Shown: positions 30,491 to 41,685 of the stretch, piece by piece | Layout of the letters: each line of letters begins with the position of its first letter | How positions within the stretch are numbered: position 1 is the stretch's first letter | Assembly: GCA_001725945.1 (NCBI GenBank) | Contig: LRMT01000098.1 | Location: 1 to 58,824, forward strand | Origin: Cupriavidus sp. UYMMa02A | Lineage (GTDB): Bacteria; Pseudomonadota; Gammaproteobacteria; Burkholderiales; Burkholderiaceae | Direction: 5' to 3' | Length of the DNA: 58,824 nucleotides | Notes under the pieces: model-generated | Database searches by the model: none | What the model was told of the DNA's origin: nothing | The model's input: only the letters and a program-made list of their open reading frames with translations | Translations under genes and position numbers: made by a program

Positions 30491-30739
30491 ATGCTGCCTA
30501 CTCCGGAACAAGTCAGGGATTACATTGCCCAAGGTTTGCCCTGCGAACACCTGGAAGTCGAGGGTGACGGCCAGCACTTCTTTGCCACCATCGTCAGCAC
30601 CGAGTTCGACGGCAAGCGGCTGATCCAGCGCCACCAGCGTGTGTACGCCGCGCTCGGCGACCGCATGCGCGCCGAGATCCATGCGCTGTCGATGAAGACG
30701 CTGACGCCGGCCGAGTGGCAGGCGGGCGCCGGCAAGTAA
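30491..30739 (+). CDS. ibaG: BolA-family protein IbaG
   Basis: 82 aa, intact. BolA/IbaG fold; members associate with monothiol glutaredoxins in Fe-S metabolism and are linked to acid stress and envelope homeostasis. Visible core: LPCEHLEVEGDGQHFFATIVSTEFDGKRLIQRHQRVYAALGDRM, with the conserved H in RHQRVY and the C-terminal IHALSMKTLTPAEW. Gene order mla ... ibaG-murA is conserved from E. coli to Burkholderia. Confidence 0.93.
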   Translation: MLPTPEQVRDYIAQGLPCEHLEVEGDGQHFFATIVSTEFDGKRLIQRHQRVYAALGDRMRAEIHALSMKTLTPAEWQAGAGK

Positions 30740-30833
30740 AGGCCGGCAGCTTCACCGATCCGAGCTACGTGCCTGGCGCGCGGCTCCCGCGAAAACGACG
30801 CCGGACGCGCGTAACCCGTCCGGCCGCAACTGA

Positions 30834-32090
<1,257 letters not shown>

Positions 32091-32098
32091 GGAACCCG

Positions 32099-32772
32099 AT
32101 GAGTCCCGCTTTCAACGCTTCGCCCGACCAGCTCACGCTGGCGCTTTCCAAGGGCCGCATCTTCAAGGAAACGCTGCCGCTGCTCGAGGCCGCCGGCATC
32201 CGCGTCACGGAAGATCCGGAGACGTCGCGCAAGCTGATCCTGCCGACTTCCGATCCCGCCGTGCGGGTCATCATCGTGCGCGCGTCGGACGTGCCCACGT
32301 ATGTGCAATACGGCGCGGCCGATTTCGGCGTGGCCGGCAAGGACGTGCTGATGGAGCACGGCATGACCGGCCTGTACGCGCCGATCGACCTGAACATTGC
32401 CCGCTGCCGCATGTCGGTGGCGGTGCCGGCAGGGTTTGACTACGCCAACGCCGTGCGCCAGGGCGCGCGACTGTCGGTGGCGACCAAGTACGTGCAGACC
32501 GCACGCGAGCACTTTGCCAAGAAGGGCGTGCACGTCGACCTGATCAAGCTGTACGGCTCGATGGAGCTGGGCCCCCTGGTGGGTCTGTCGGATGCCATCG
32601 TCGACCTGGTCAGCACGGGCGGCACGCTGCGCGCGAACAACCTGGTGGAAGTCGAAGAGATCGTGCAGATTCGTCGCGCCTGGTGGTGAACCAGGCGGCG
32701 CTGAAGCTCAAGCGCGAACGGCTGACGCCGATTCTCGACGCGTTCGAGAAGGCATCGGCGGCGCTGGCCTGA
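32099..32772 (+). CDS. hisG: ATP phosphoribosyltransferase catalytic subunit, short form (one missing base)
   Basis: First enzyme of histidine synthesis, 224 aa after repair. It is the short HisG form that lacks the C-terminal regulatory domain and needs the HisRS-like partner HisZ; no hisZ is in this window. Key segments: [39 protein letters not shown], and the PRPP-binding loop [15 protein letters not shown]. One T is missing near 32671 ([18 protein letters not shown]), giving the true stop at 32770-32772. Confidence 0.96.
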
Positions 32773-32800
32773 GGCCTGCGTCCCAGATAGGAATGGAGTC

Positions 32801-34134
32801 ATGAACGCAACCGAAATGGATAACGTGTCGATCCGCCGGCTCGATTCGAGCGATCCGGGCTTTGCGCAGGCGCTGCGCGCAGTGCTGGCCTTCGAGGCCG
32901 GCGAGGACGAGGCCATCGACCGCGCCGCGGCGCAGATCCTGGCCGACGTGAAGGATCGCGGCGACGCCGCCGTGCTCGAGTGCACGCAGCGCTTTGACCG
33001 GGTTGAAGCGGCGTCAATGGGCGCGCTGGAAATCTCGCAAAGCCAACTCGAAGCCGCGCTCGAAGACCTGGAGCCCAAGCGCCGTGCCGCGCTGGAAGCA
33101 GCCGCCGCGCGTGTGCGGGCCTACCACGAGAAGCAGAAGATCGAATGCGGCAGCCATAGCTGGGAATACACCGAGGCCGACGGCACCATGCTGGGCCAGA
33201 AGGTCACGCCGCTGGACCGCGTCGGCATCTACGTGCCGGGCGGCAAGGCTGCGTATCCGTCGTCGGTGCTGATGAACGCGATTCCGGCGCGCGTGGCCGG
33301 CGTCAAGGAAATCATCATGGTCGTGCCCACGCCGGGCGGCGTGCGCAACGAACTGGTGCTGGCCGCCGCGCAGATCGCAGGCGTGGACCGCGTGTTCACG
33401 ATCGGCGGCGCACAGGCCGTCGGTGCGCTGGCCTACGGCACGGCGACGCTGCCGCAGGTCGACAAGATCGTCGGCCCGGGCAATGCCTACGTGGCCGCCG
33501 CCAAGCGCCGCGTGTTCGGCACCGTCGGCATCGACATGATTGCGGGCCCGTCGGAAATCCTGGTGATCTGCGACGGCACGACCGATCCGGACTGGGTGGC
33601 GATGGACCTGTTCTCGCAGGCCGAGCACGACGAACTCGCGCAGTCGATCCTGCTATGCCCGGACGCCGGCTACATTGCGCACGTGGAAGCGAGCATCCAG
33701 CGTCAGCTCGACAGCATGCCGCGCCGCGAGGTGATCGCCGCGTCGATTTCGGGCCGTGGCGCGCTGATCAAGGTGCGCGACATGGAAGAGGCCTGCGAGA
33801 TCGCCAACGCGATTGCACCCGAGCACCTGGAGATCTCTGCCGAGAACCCGCGCCAGTGGAGCGAGAAGATCCGCCACGCGGGCGCATCTTCCTGGGCCGC
33901 TATACCAGCGAGGCGCTCGGCGACTACTGTGCCGGCCCGAACCACGTACTGCCGACCTCGCGCACCGCGCGCTTCTCGTCGCCGCTGGGCGTCTATGACT
34001 TCCAGAAGCGCTCGAGCCTGATCGAGGTCAGCGAGGCCGGGGCGCAGATGCTGGGACAGATCGCCGCCGAACTCGCGTATGGCGAAGGCCTGCAGGCCCA
34101 CGCGCGCAGCGCCGAGTACCGTTTCAAGCGTTAG
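32801..34134 (+). CDS. hisD: Histidinol dehydrogenase (one missing base)
   Basis: Zn- and NAD-dependent enzyme oxidising histidinol to histidine, 444 aa after repair. Characteristic segments: [74 protein letters not shown], and the C-terminal [31 protein letters not shown]. One base is missing near 33885 ([17 protein letters not shown]). Confidence 0.96.
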
Positions 34135-34183
34135 TTGAACCCATTGCTGCCGCGTTGATGCGGCAGCCCATACAGGAGCATCC

Positions 34184-35284
34184 ATGTCAGCCGTAGACCC
34201 TTCCCTGATCGAGCGAATCATCCGTGACGACGTACGCGCCATGGGCGCCTACCACGTGCCGGATTCGCATGGTCTGGTGAAGCTCGACGCCATGGAGAAC
34301 CCATACCAGCTGCCGCCCGCGCTGCGCGGCGAGCTGGCCGCGCGGCTTGGCGAGGTGGCGCTGAACCGCTACCCGGTACCGAGCAGCGAGGCGCTGCGCG
34401 CCAAGCTGAAACAGGTCATGCAGGTGCCGGCCGGCATGGACGTGCTGCTCGGCAACGGCTCGGACGAAATCATCAGCATGCTCGCGCTGGCCGCGGCGCG
34501 CCCGGGCGCGAAGGTGATGGCGCCCGTCCCCGGCTTCGTGATGTATGCGATGTCGGCCCAATTCGCCGGCCTGCAGTTCGTGGGCGTGCCGCTGCGCGCG
34601 GACTTCACGCTGGACCGGGAAGCGATGCTGGCCGCCATGGCCGAGCACCAGCCCGCCATCGTCTACCTGGCCTATCCGAACAATCCGACCGGCAACCTGT
34701 TCGATGCCGCCGACATGGAGGCGATCGTCCGCGCCGCGCAGGGGGCGGTGTGCCGCAGCCTGGTCGTGGTGGACGAAGCCTATCAGCCGTTCGCGCAGGA
34801 AAGCTGGATGCCGCGCCTGACGGAATTCGGCAACCTGCTCGTCATGCGTACGGTGTCCAAGCTCGGCCTGGCGGGTATCCGCCTGGGCTATGTGGCCGGC
34901 GACCCGCAATGGCTGGCACAGCTCGACAAGGTGCGCCCGCCGTATAACGTCAATGTGCTGACCGAGGCGGCGGCGCTGTTTGCGCTCGAACACGTCGCGG
35001 TGCTCGACGAGCAGGCGGCGCAGTTGCGCGCCGAACGTGCGCGCGTGGCAGCGGGCATGGCTGCCCATGCCGGGGTGACCGTGTTCCCGAGTGCGGCCAA
35101 TTTCCTGCTCGCGCGCGTGCCGGATGCGGCACAGACGTTCGACCGGCTACTTGCGCGCAAGGTGCTGATCAAGAACGTGAGTAAAATGCACCCATTGCTG
35201 GCCAACTGTCTGCGCGTGACGGTCAGCACTCCCGAAGAAAACGCGCAGTTCCTTGAGGCATTCGCAGCGTCGCTGCAGGATTAA
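34184..35284 (+). CDS. hisC: Histidinol-phosphate aminotransferase
   Basis: 366 aa, intact. PLP-dependent class I/II aminotransferase. N-terminal [36 protein letters not shown]; the PLP lysine is in [15 protein letters not shown]; the C-terminal [20 protein letters not shown] supplies the phosphate-binding arginine. Follows hisD by 49 bp and precedes hisB by 4 bp. Confidence 0.97.
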   Translation: MSAVDPSLIERIIRDDVRAMGAYHVPDSHGLVKLDAMENPYQLPPALRGELAARLGEVALNRYPVPSSEALRAKLKQVMQVPAGMDVLLGNGSDEIISMLALAAARPGAKVMAPVPGFVMYAMSAQFAGLQFVGVPLRADFTLDREAMLAAMAEHQPAIVYLAYPNNPTGNLFDAADMEAIVRAAQGAVCRSLVVVDEAYQPFAQESWMPRLTEFGNLLVMRTVSKLGLAGIRLGYVAGDPQWLAQLDKVRPPYNVNVLTEAAALFALEHVAVLDEQAAQLRAERARVAAGMAAHAGVTVFPSAANFLLARVPDAAQTFDRLLARKVLIKNVSKMHPLLANCLRVTVSTPEENAQFLEAFAASLQD

Positions 35285-35288
35285 CACC

Positions 35289-35876
35289 ATGCGTGTTGCA
35301 GAGGTCACCCGCAATACATCGGAAACGCAAATCCGCGTTTCCCTGAATCTCGACGGCACCGGCCGCCAGAAGCTGGCGTCGGGCGTGCCGTTCCTCGACC
35401 ACATGCTCGACCAGATCGCCCGGCATGGCATGTTCGACCTGGAGGTCGAAGCCACCGGTGACACGCATATCGACGACCACCATACGGTGGAAGACGTGGG
35501 CATCACCCTGGGCCAGGCCGTGGCCCGAGCCACCGGCGACAAGAAGGGCATCACCCGCTATGGCCACAGCTATGTGCCGCTCGACGAATGCCTGTCGCGC
35601 GTGGTGATCGACTTCTCCGGCCGTCCGGGCCTGGAATTCCATGTGCCGTTCACGCGTGCGCGCGTGGGCAGCTTCGACGTCGACCTGACCATCGAGTTCT
35701 TCCGCGGCTTCGTCAATCATGCGGGCGTGACGCTCCATATCGACAACCTGCGCGGCATCAATGCCCACCACCAGTGCGAAACCGTGTTCAAGGCCTTTGG
35801 CCGGGCACTGCGCATGGCGACGGAGCTGGATCCTCGTGCGGCAAACACCATTCCATCGACCAAGGGCACGCTCTGA
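35289..35876 (+). CDS. hisB: Imidazoleglycerol-phosphate dehydratase
   Basis: 195 aa, intact. Mn-dependent dehydratase. The paired metal-binding motifs are visible: [31 protein letters not shown], and [11 protein letters not shown] / [18 protein letters not shown]. It is the monofunctional form without the phosphatase domain. ATG 35289 was chosen 4 bp after the hisC stop; upstream codons in the same frame lie inside hisC. Confidence 0.97.
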   Translation: MRVAEVTRNTSETQIRVSLNLDGTGRQKLASGVPFLDHMLDQIARHGMFDLEVEATGDTHIDDHHTVEDVGITLGQAVARATGDKKGITRYGHSYVPLDECLSRVVIDFSGRPGLEFHVPFTRARVGSFDVDLTIEFFRGFVNHAGVTLHIDNLRGINAHHQCETVFKAFGRALRMATELDPRAANTIPSTKGTL

Positions 35877-35967
35877 CCGGCTGCTGAACCGAGGCGTGCC
35901 GGCTGGTTGCGGCGCCCGCTGACCGAACTTCGCGAAACCGGGCCGGGACACTGGCCATCCGCAACCG

Positions 35968-36591
35968 ATGGATACGCTCAAGTCGTTCATCTCGCTGCTG
36001 GCGCTGATCAACCCGATTGGCGCCATTCCGTTCTTCATCAGCCTGACCAGCCAGCAGTCGGAGGCTGAGAAGCTGCGTACCATCAAGATCGCGTCGGTCT
36101 CGGTGGCCATCGTGGTGGCGGTGTCGGCGCTGCTGGGGCAGCAGATCATCGAGTTCTTCAATATCTCGGTGGCTTCGCTGCAGGTCGGTGGCGGCCTCAT
36201 CATGATCATGATGGCGATGAACATGCTGAACGCGCAGACCAGCCGCACCAAGGCCACGCCGGAAGAAGAGGACGAGGCCGAGGTAAAGTCCAGCATCGCG
36301 GTGGTGCCGCTGGCGCTGCCGCTGCTGACCGGGCCGGGCTCGATCAGCACGGTGATCGTCTATGCCGGCAAGACGCAGCACTGGTACCAGTTGCTGATCC
36401 TGGTCGGCCTGGGCGTGGTGATCGGTGCGGTGGTGTATGGGGTGTTTCGCGCGGCGGACCCGATCGCCCGGGTGGTCGGGCGTACTGGAATCAATATCGG
36501 CACGCGCCTGATGGGGCTGATCCTGTCGGCGCTGGCCGTTGAATTCATTGTGGACGGGCTGAAGACATTATTGCCTGTTTTGAAATCATGA
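35968..36591 (+). CDS. MarC-family integral membrane protein
   Basis: 207 aa, intact, with six predicted transmembrane segments; MarC/UPF0056 family. Signature stretches: [41 protein letters not shown], and [23 protein letters not shown]. Molecular function unknown; an early link of E. coli MarC to antibiotic resistance was not upheld. It sits inside the his operon and its stop overlaps the hisH start (ATGA), so it is translated with the pathway, though a role in histidine synthesis is not implied. Confidence 0.9.
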   Translation: MDTLKSFISLLALINPIGAIPFFISLTSQQSEAEKLRTIKIASVSVAIVVAVSALLGQQIIEFFNISVASLQVGGGLIMIMMAMNMLNAQTSRTKATPEEEDEAEVKSSIAVVPLALPLLTGPGSISTVIVYAGKTQHWYQLLILVGLGVVIGAVVYGVFRAADPIARVVGRTGINIGTRLMGLILSALAVEFIVDGLKTLLPVLKS

Positions 36592-37241
36592 CTACCATAG
36601 CAATTGTGGATTACGGCATGGGCAATCTGCGCTCGGTGGCGCAGGCCCTGCGGGCCGCGGCTCCGGAGGCGGATGTGCGCGTGGTGGATGCCCCGGAAGG
36701 TATCCGGAGCGCCGACCGCGTGGTGTTGCCAGGGCAGGGCGCCATGCCTGACTGCATGTCGGCGCTGGTCGCTTCGGGGCTGCAGGAGGCGGTGCGCGAG
36801 GCGGCGGCCAGCAAGCCGATGTTCGGTGTGTGCGTTGGCGAACAGATGCTGTTCGAGCACAGCAGGGAAGCCAGGCCAGGCACCGACAAGACGCCTTGCC
36901 TCGGGCTGATGCCCGGCGAAGTCATCCGCTTCGAGCTGGAAGGAATGACCCAGCCGGACGGGTCACGGTTCAAGGTGCCGCAGATGGGCTGGAATCGCGT
37001 CAGGCAGGCCAGGTCCCATCCGTTGTGGGATGGCATTCCGGACGAAAGCTGGTTTTACTTCGTGCACAGCTACTTCGTGCATGCGCAGGACCCGGCCCAT
37101 ATCGCCGGCGAAACGGAGTATGGCGCCGTGTTTACCAGCGCCGTAGCACGCGATAATATTTTTGCCACGCAGTTCCACCCCGAAAAGAGCGCAGCCATGG
37201 GGCTGCAGCTTTACCGGAACTTCGTGCACTGGAATCCCTGA
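36588..37241 (+). CDS. hisH: Imidazole glycerol phosphate synthase, glutaminase subunit
   Basis: 217 aa, intact. Class I glutamine amidotransferase supplying ammonia to HisF. The nucleophile cysteine is in [14 protein letters not shown] (position usually followed by L-G), the His-Glu pair is in [13 protein letters not shown], and the oxyanion segment is [11 protein letters not shown]. Overlaps the marC stop by 4 bp. Confidence 0.96.
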   Translation: MTTIAIVDYGMGNLRSVAQALRAAAPEADVRVVDAPEGIRSADRVVLPGQGAMPDCMSALVASGLQEAVREAAASKPMFGVCVGEQMLFEHSREARPGTDKTPCLGLMPGEVIRFELEGMTQPDGSRFKVPQMGWNRVRQARSHPLWDGIPDESWFYFVHSYFVHAQDPAHIAGETEYGAVFTSAVARDNIFATQFHPEKSAAMGLQLYRNFVHWNP

Positions 37242-37356
37242 AGATCCGATCCGAGCCAGTCAACGCCATCCAGGAATGCTTGCCTATTGACCCGGACTGA
37301 CCGGCCGCTGGCCGGCCTGGCTCTATCTCACTCACTCAACCACGCTCGTCACGATT

Positions 37357-38103
37357 ATGTTGCTCATTCCGGCCATCGACCTGAAGGACGGTCAGTGTGT
37401 ACGCCTCAAACAAGGCGACATGGACCAGGCCACCGTCTTTTCCGAAGATCCCGCCGCCATGGCACGCCATTGGGTCAATCAGGGGGCACGCCGCCTGCAC
37501 CTGGTCGATCTCAACGGCGCATTTGTCGGCAAGCCCCGCAACGAAGCCGCCATCAAGGCCATCATCGCTGAAGTCGGCGACGAGATCCCGGTGCAGCTTG
37601 GCGGCGGCATCCGCGACCTGAACACCATCGAACGGTGGCTGGACGACGGCCTGTCGTACGTCATCATCGGCACCGCCGCGGTGAAGAATCCGGGTTTCCT
37701 GAAGGATGCGTGCTCGGCGTTCGGCGGCCACATCATCGTCGGCCTCGATGCCAGGGATGGCAAGGTGGCGACCGACGGCTGGAGCAAGCTGACCGGCCAT
37801 GAGGTGGCGGACCTGGCACGCAAGTACGAAGACTACGGCGTGGAGGCCATCATCTATACGGACATCGGGCGCGACGGCATGCTGCAGGGAATCAATATCG
37901 ATGCCACCGTCAAGCTGGCGCAGTCAATGTCGATCCCGGTGATTGCCAGCGGCGGCCTGTCCAACCTGGCCGATATCGACAACCTGTGCGCGGTCGAGCG
38001 CGACGGCGTGGAAGGCGTTATCTGCGGCCGCGCCATCTACTCCGGCGACCTGAACTTTACCGACGCGCAGGCGCGCGCGGACAAGCTGACGATCGGGGAA
38101 TAA
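37357..38103 (+). CDS. hisA: ProFAR isomerase
   Basis: 248 aa, intact. Beta/alpha-barrel isomerase of the fourth step of histidine synthesis. [31 protein letters not shown] is the N-terminal catalytic Asp strand; [34 protein letters not shown] and [16 protein letters not shown] contain the phosphate-binding and catalytic residues. Separated from hisH by 115 bp. Confidence 0.97.
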   Translation: MLLIPAIDLKDGQCVRLKQGDMDQATVFSEDPAAMARHWVNQGARRLHLVDLNGAFVGKPRNEAAIKAIIAEVGDEIPVQLGGGIRDLNTIERWLDDGLSYVIIGTAAVKNPGFLKDACSAFGGHIIVGLDARDGKVATDGWSKLTGHEVADLARKYEDYGVEAIIYTDIGRDGMLQGINIDATVKLAQSMSIPVIASGGLSNLADIDNLCAVERDGVEGVICGRAIYSGDLNFTDAQARADKLTIGE

Positions 38104-38171
38104 GCCAACGCGCCCTTCGGGGCGCAGCCGCCGCCGGGCCGCAACCGGTCTCGCGGCGGACAAGGAATCTC

Positions 38172-38940
38172 ATGCTAGCCAAACGTATCATTCCCTGCCT
38201 CGATGTGACGAACGGGCGGGTGGTCAAGGGCGTCAACTTCGTCGAACTGCGCGACGCTGGCGATCCGGTCGAAATTGCGCGCCGTTATGACGAGCAGGGC
38301 GCCGATGAAATCACTTTTCTCGACATCACCGCGACCAGCGACGGACGCGACCTGATGCTGCACATCATCGAGGCGGTGGCTTCGCAGGTCTCATCCCGCT
38401 GACCGTCGGCGGCGGCGTGCGCGCCGTGGAAGACGTGCGTCGCCTGCTCAACGCCGGCGCCGACAAGATCAGCGTCAATTCGTCGGCCATCGCCAATCCG
38501 CAACTGGTGTCCGACGCCACCGGCAAGTACGGCTCGCAGTGCATCGTGGTCGCCATCGACGCCAAGCGCTGCTCGGCGCCGGGCGAGCCGCCGCGGTGGG
38601 AAGTCTTTACGCACGGCGGGCGCAAGGCGACGGGGCTGGACGCGGTAGCGTGGGCCAAGGAAATGGCCGCGCGCGGCGCCGGCGAAATCCTGCTGACCAG
38701 CATGGATCGCGACGCACCAAGAGCGGTTTCGACCTGGAGCTCACGCGCGCGGTCAGCGACGCGGTGCCGGTGCCGGTGATCGCCTCGGGCGGCGTCGGCG
38801 GCTTGCAAGACCTGGCCGACGGCATCAAGCTCGGCCACGCGGATGCGGTGCTCGCCGCCAGCATCTTCCACTACGGCCAGCATACGGTTGGCGAGGCAAA
38901 GGCATTCATGGCCCGTGAGGGCATCCCCGTGCGGATCTGA
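38172..38940 (+). CDS. hisF: Imidazole glycerol phosphate synthase, cyclase subunit (two missing bases)
   Basis: Beta/alpha-barrel cyclase partner of HisH, 256 aa after repair. [22 protein letters not shown] carries the N-terminal Asp; [44 protein letters not shown], and [16 protein letters not shown] follow. One T is missing near 38391 (ASQV/FIPLTVGG) and one G near 38714 ([15 protein letters not shown]). Confidence 0.96.
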
Positions 38941-38942
38941 TC

Positions 38943-39350
38943 ATGGCAAAGAAGTGGCTCAACAAGGTCAAGTGGGACGATAACGGGCTGGTGCCGGTAA
39001 TCGTGCAGGAAGTCGGCACCAATGACGTGCTGATGTTCGCGTTCATGAACCGCGATGCGCTGCAGAAGACCGCAGAGCTTGGCGAGGCCGTGTTCTGGTC
39101 GCGGTCGCGCAAGCGCCTCTGGCACAAGGGCGAGGAGTCGGGCCATGTGCAGAAGGTGCACGAGATGCGCCTGGACTGCGACGAAGACGTGGTGCTGCTC
39201 AAGGTCACGCAGGTCGACAATATTGCGTGCCATACCGGCCGGCATTCCTGCTTCTTCCAGAAATTCGAAGGTGACGCCGAGACTGGCGACTGGCAGACCG
39301 TCGAGCCGGTGCTCAAGGATCCTTCCCAAATCTACACGGCCAAACCATGA
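38943..39350 (+). CDS. hisI: Phosphoribosyl-AMP cyclohydrolase
   Basis: 135 aa, intact, monofunctional HisI. Zn/Mg-dependent opening of the adenine ring. Core: [52 protein letters not shown], metal residues in [13 protein letters not shown], and the zinc-ligand segment [11 protein letters not shown]. Two bases after hisF; the stop overlaps hisE (ATGA). Confidence 0.97.
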   Translation: MAKKWLNKVKWDDNGLVPVIVQEVGTNDVLMFAFMNRDALQKTAELGEAVFWSRSRKRLWHKGEESGHVQKVHEMRLDCDEDVVLLKVTQVDNIACHTGRHSCFFQKFEGDAETGDWQTVEPVLKDPSQIYTAKP

Positions 39351-39754
39351 CCGAATCCCGATCCGCCGGTGCCGATGTGCTGGCGCGCCTGGCCGCGGTA
39401 CTGGAATCGCGCAAGCCCGAAAACGGCGGCGATCCCGAAAAGTCGTATGTGGCGCGCCTGTTCCGCAAGGGCGACGACGCCATCCTCAAGAAGATCGGCG
39501 AGGAAGCCACCGAGACCGTGATGGCGGCCAAGGACGCGCGCGCAGCCGGCAAGACCGGCGCGGACGCAGACAAGATCGTCTACGAGGTCGCGGACCTGTG
39601 GTTTCATACCATGGTGCTGCTGGCCAACTTCGGCCTGACGCCGGCGGATGTCGTCAACGAACTGGCGCGCGTGAAGGGCTCTCCGGCATCGAGGAAAAGG
39701 CGAGCCGCGGGAATCCGGCTGACGCCGCGGCCCGGCCGGCAAGGCGGTTACTGA
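39347..39754 (+). CDS. hisE: Phosphoribosyl-ATP pyrophosphatase (shifted C-terminus)
   Basis: MazG-fold pyrophosphohydrolase of histidine synthesis. [53 protein letters not shown] and [19 protein letters not shown] are diagnostic. One base is missing near 39671, after which the conserved [21 protein letters not shown] resumes in the next frame. That frame then runs past the expected end, so two further bases are probably missing before the stop at 39752-39754, giving about 136 residues. The exact C-terminus is uncertain. Confidence 0.9.
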   Translation: MTESRSAGADVLARLAAVLESRKPENGGDPEKSYVARLFRKGDDAILKKIGEEATETVMAAKDARAAGKTGADADKIVYEVADLWFHTMVLLANFGLTPADVVNELARVKGSPASRKRRAAGIRLTPRPGRQGGY

Positions 39755-39769
39755 ATCGGGAGGGCAAGC

Positions 39770-40159
39770 ATGGCGAACGACTACACCGGGCAGGTCACTA
39801 TCAGCGACAGCGAACGGCTGGGAAGCCTGCGCAAGCTGATGCACATCCTCTATGCGCTGTATGCCATTTTCTGGCTGACGGGCGGCGTGACGGCGCTGAT
39901 CGCCATCATCGTCGACTACGTCAAGCGCGATGATGCGCGCGGCACGCTGTACGCATCGCACTTTGCCTGGCAGATACGCTCGTTCTGGTGGTCGGTGGCC
40001 TGGGCGGCCCTTGGCGGCGTGTTCTTCGCCAGCGTGGTGCTGATTCCGCTGGCCTTCGGGGTGTGGGCAGTTCTGTCGTTCTGGATGCTGTATCGTATCG
40101 TCAAGGGCTGGATTTACCTGAACGACAGCAAGCCGATGTACCCGGAGCAGTCCTTCTAG
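39770..40159 (+). CDS. Small DUF4870-like membrane protein
   Basis: 129 aa, intact. Two to three transmembrane segments (LMHILYALYAIFWLTGGVTALIAIIVDYV and ALGGVFFASVVLIPLAFGVWAVLSFWMLYRIV) flank a polar loop with YASHFAWQIRSFWW, the pattern of DUF4870/Tic20-like small proteins. Function unknown. In Burkholderiales a gene of this kind commonly sits between hisE and hinT, which fits its place here, 15 bp after hisE. Confidence 0.8.
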   Translation: MANDYTGQVTISDSERLGSLRKLMHILYALYAIFWLTGGVTALIAIIVDYVKRDDARGTLYASHFAWQIRSFWWSVAWAALGGVFFASVVLIPLAFGVWAVLSFWMLYRIVKGWIYLNDSKPMYPEQSF

Positions 40160-40211
40160 GACCGGATATTGCGGCGCCGTTGTGTGCGCTCGACATCGCA
40201 ACGAAAATTTC

Positions 40212-40568
40212 ATGAATTCCCAGGATAATTGCATCTTCTGCAAGATTGTGGCTGGCCAGATCCCGTCGCAGAAAGTCTATGAAGACGACGACATGGTGGC
40301 CTTCCACGATATCCACCCGAAGGCCCCCGTACACTTCCTGCTGATCCCCAAGTCACATGTCGATTCGCTGGTGGAATGCGGACCGGCCGAAGGGGAGGTG
40401 CTTGCTAGAATGATGCTGAAGGTGCCAGAACTGGCGCGCGCGGCAGGCTGTGGCAACGGCTTCCGGACGGTGATCAACACCGGTCCGGACGGCGGCCAGG
40501 AGGTCTACCATCTGCACGTGCATGTGCTCGGTGGGCCGCGCAACCAGTGGAAGGTGGCGCTGCCCTGA
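40212..40568 (+). CDS. hinT: HIT-family purine nucleoside phosphoramidase
   Basis: 118 aa, intact. Histidine-triad hydrolase acting on nucleoside phosphoramidates. CIFCKIVAGQIPSQKVYEDDD at the N-terminus, HPKAPVHFLLIPKSHVDSL, and the triad in YHLHVHVLGG. ATG 40212 was chosen because it gives the standard N-terminus (MNSQDNCIFCK); a frame open from 40182 adds nothing. The last ten codons and the stop are repeated in tandem directly after the gene (see repeat). Confidence 0.96.
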   Translation: MNSQDNCIFCKIVAGQIPSQKVYEDDDMVAFHDIHPKAPVHFLLIPKSHVDSLVECGPAEGEVLARMMLKVPELARAAGCGNGFRTVINTGPDGGQEVYHLHVHVLGGPRNQWKVALP

Positions 40569-40607
40569 GCGCCGCGCAACCAGTGGAAGGTGGCGCTGCC
40601 CTGAGCG
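40536..40607 (+). repeat. Perfect 36-bp tandem duplication over the hinT stop
   Basis: Two identical adjacent 36-bp units, 40536-40571 and 40572-40607, each beginning CCGCGCAACCAG and ending CTGAGCG. The first encodes the hinT C-terminus PRNQWKVALP and stop; the second is an untranslated copy. It looks like a recent slippage or assembly duplication. Confidence 0.9.
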
Positions 40608-40749
40608 GGCAGACAAGGCATGAGGAGCCGGACCGCGTGCGCGGGCCGGACGCTGCGCCGGCAACCGTCGCCCGGCACGGCCAAATTCGGACGGAACAAC
40701 GGGTCCGGGCGGCAACAGGTATCGCCCGTGGCTTCATCAGGAGCAAGAA

Positions 40750-40970
40750 ATGGGTTCGTTTAGCATCTGGCATTGGCTGATCGTTCTGGTGATCGTCATG
40801 CTCGTTTTCGGCACCAAGAGCTGCGCAATATCGGCCAGGACCTGGGCGGCGCGGTCAAGGGCTTCAAGGACGGCATGAAAGAGGGCGACGACAAGGCGGC
40901 AGACACCAAGGAACTGCGCGACTCCACAACCATTGACGTGGAAGCCAAGGAAAAGAGCCGTCAGCAATAA
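40750..40970 (+). CDS. tatA: Twin-arginine translocase subunit TatA (one missing base)
   Basis: 73 aa after repair. Forms the protein-conducting assembly of the Tat pathway. N-terminal transmembrane helix [21 protein letters not shown], then the hinge and amphipathic helix [25 protein letters not shown], and an acidic tail. One base is missing near 40818 (GTK/KLRNIG). RBS AGGAGC lies 10 bp before the ATG at 40750. Confidence 0.95.
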
Positions 40971-41069
40971 GCGTGGTGCTGCCGCTTTTATTCTTTCCGT
41001 CCAATCCCCCCACCAAGTGGTTGCTCGCCCGATGATTCTCGCCCTGGCTGTTGTCCGCCTGACGCCCGC

Positions 41070-41576
41070 ATGATTGACCTTGGCATTTCAAAGCTGGCGC
41101 TGATCGGCGCCGTGGCGCTGATCGTGATCGGCCCGGAGCGCCTGCCCCGCGTGGCGCGCACGGTGGGCGCGCTGGTCGGGCGTGCGCAGCGTTATATCAA
41201 TGACGTCAAGGCTGAAGTGAGCCGCGAGGTGGAACTCGAAGAACTGCGCAAGATGCGCACGGAATTCGAGGATGCCGCGCGCGACGTCGAGCGCACCATC
41301 CACAAGGAAGTCAGCGAGCAGACGCAGGCGCTGAACGAAGCGCTGGGGGGTGCCGAAGCGCCTGGCGATTCGGGCGCAGGCGCTTCGGGCATCGTGCCGA
41401 GCTGGCACTCCGCCCACAAGCAGCACAACGGCCGCAAGAGCTGGCGCGTCAAGCAGGGGGCACGGCCGCTCTGGTTCAAGCGCCAGAACAATGTCCGCGT
41501 GTGGGCGCAGTCCGGTGCCGCGCGCGTCAAGCGCCACCGCCCGGTCTCCGGCCGCACCCGTTCCTTCTTCGAATGA
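41070..41576 (+). CDS. tatB: Sec-independent protein translocase subunit TatB
   Basis: 168 aa, intact. N-terminal MIDLGISKLALIGAVALIVIGPERLPRVARTVG is the TatB hallmark (E in the membrane helix and GPERLP hinge), followed by an amphipathic helix and a long charged cytoplasmic tail. With TatC it forms the receptor for twin-arginine substrates. The tail ends in a basic, Arg-rich stretch. Confidence 0.96.
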   Translation: MIDLGISKLALIGAVALIVIGPERLPRVARTVGALVGRAQRYINDVKAEVSREVELEELRKMRTEFEDAARDVERTIHKEVSEQTQALNEALGGAEAPGDSGAGASGIVPSWHSAHKQHNGRKSWRVKQGARPLWFKRQNNVRVWAQSGAARVKRHRPVSGRTRSFFE

Positions 41577-41685
41577 GCATGGCCGGGCAGCGATACGCTT
41601 GCCGCCCGTGCCCTCGCGATGCCTGCCGCGCAAGCGGTGCCACCGAATTTCAATTGCCAGCCGCCGCGGCTGAGCGGTCCACGCC

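Noticed and set aside
40569..40749. Possible small gene or RNA between hinT and tatA
   Set aside because: The interval contains only the duplicated hinT tail and a GC-rich leader ending in the tatA RBS; no fold or frame stood out.
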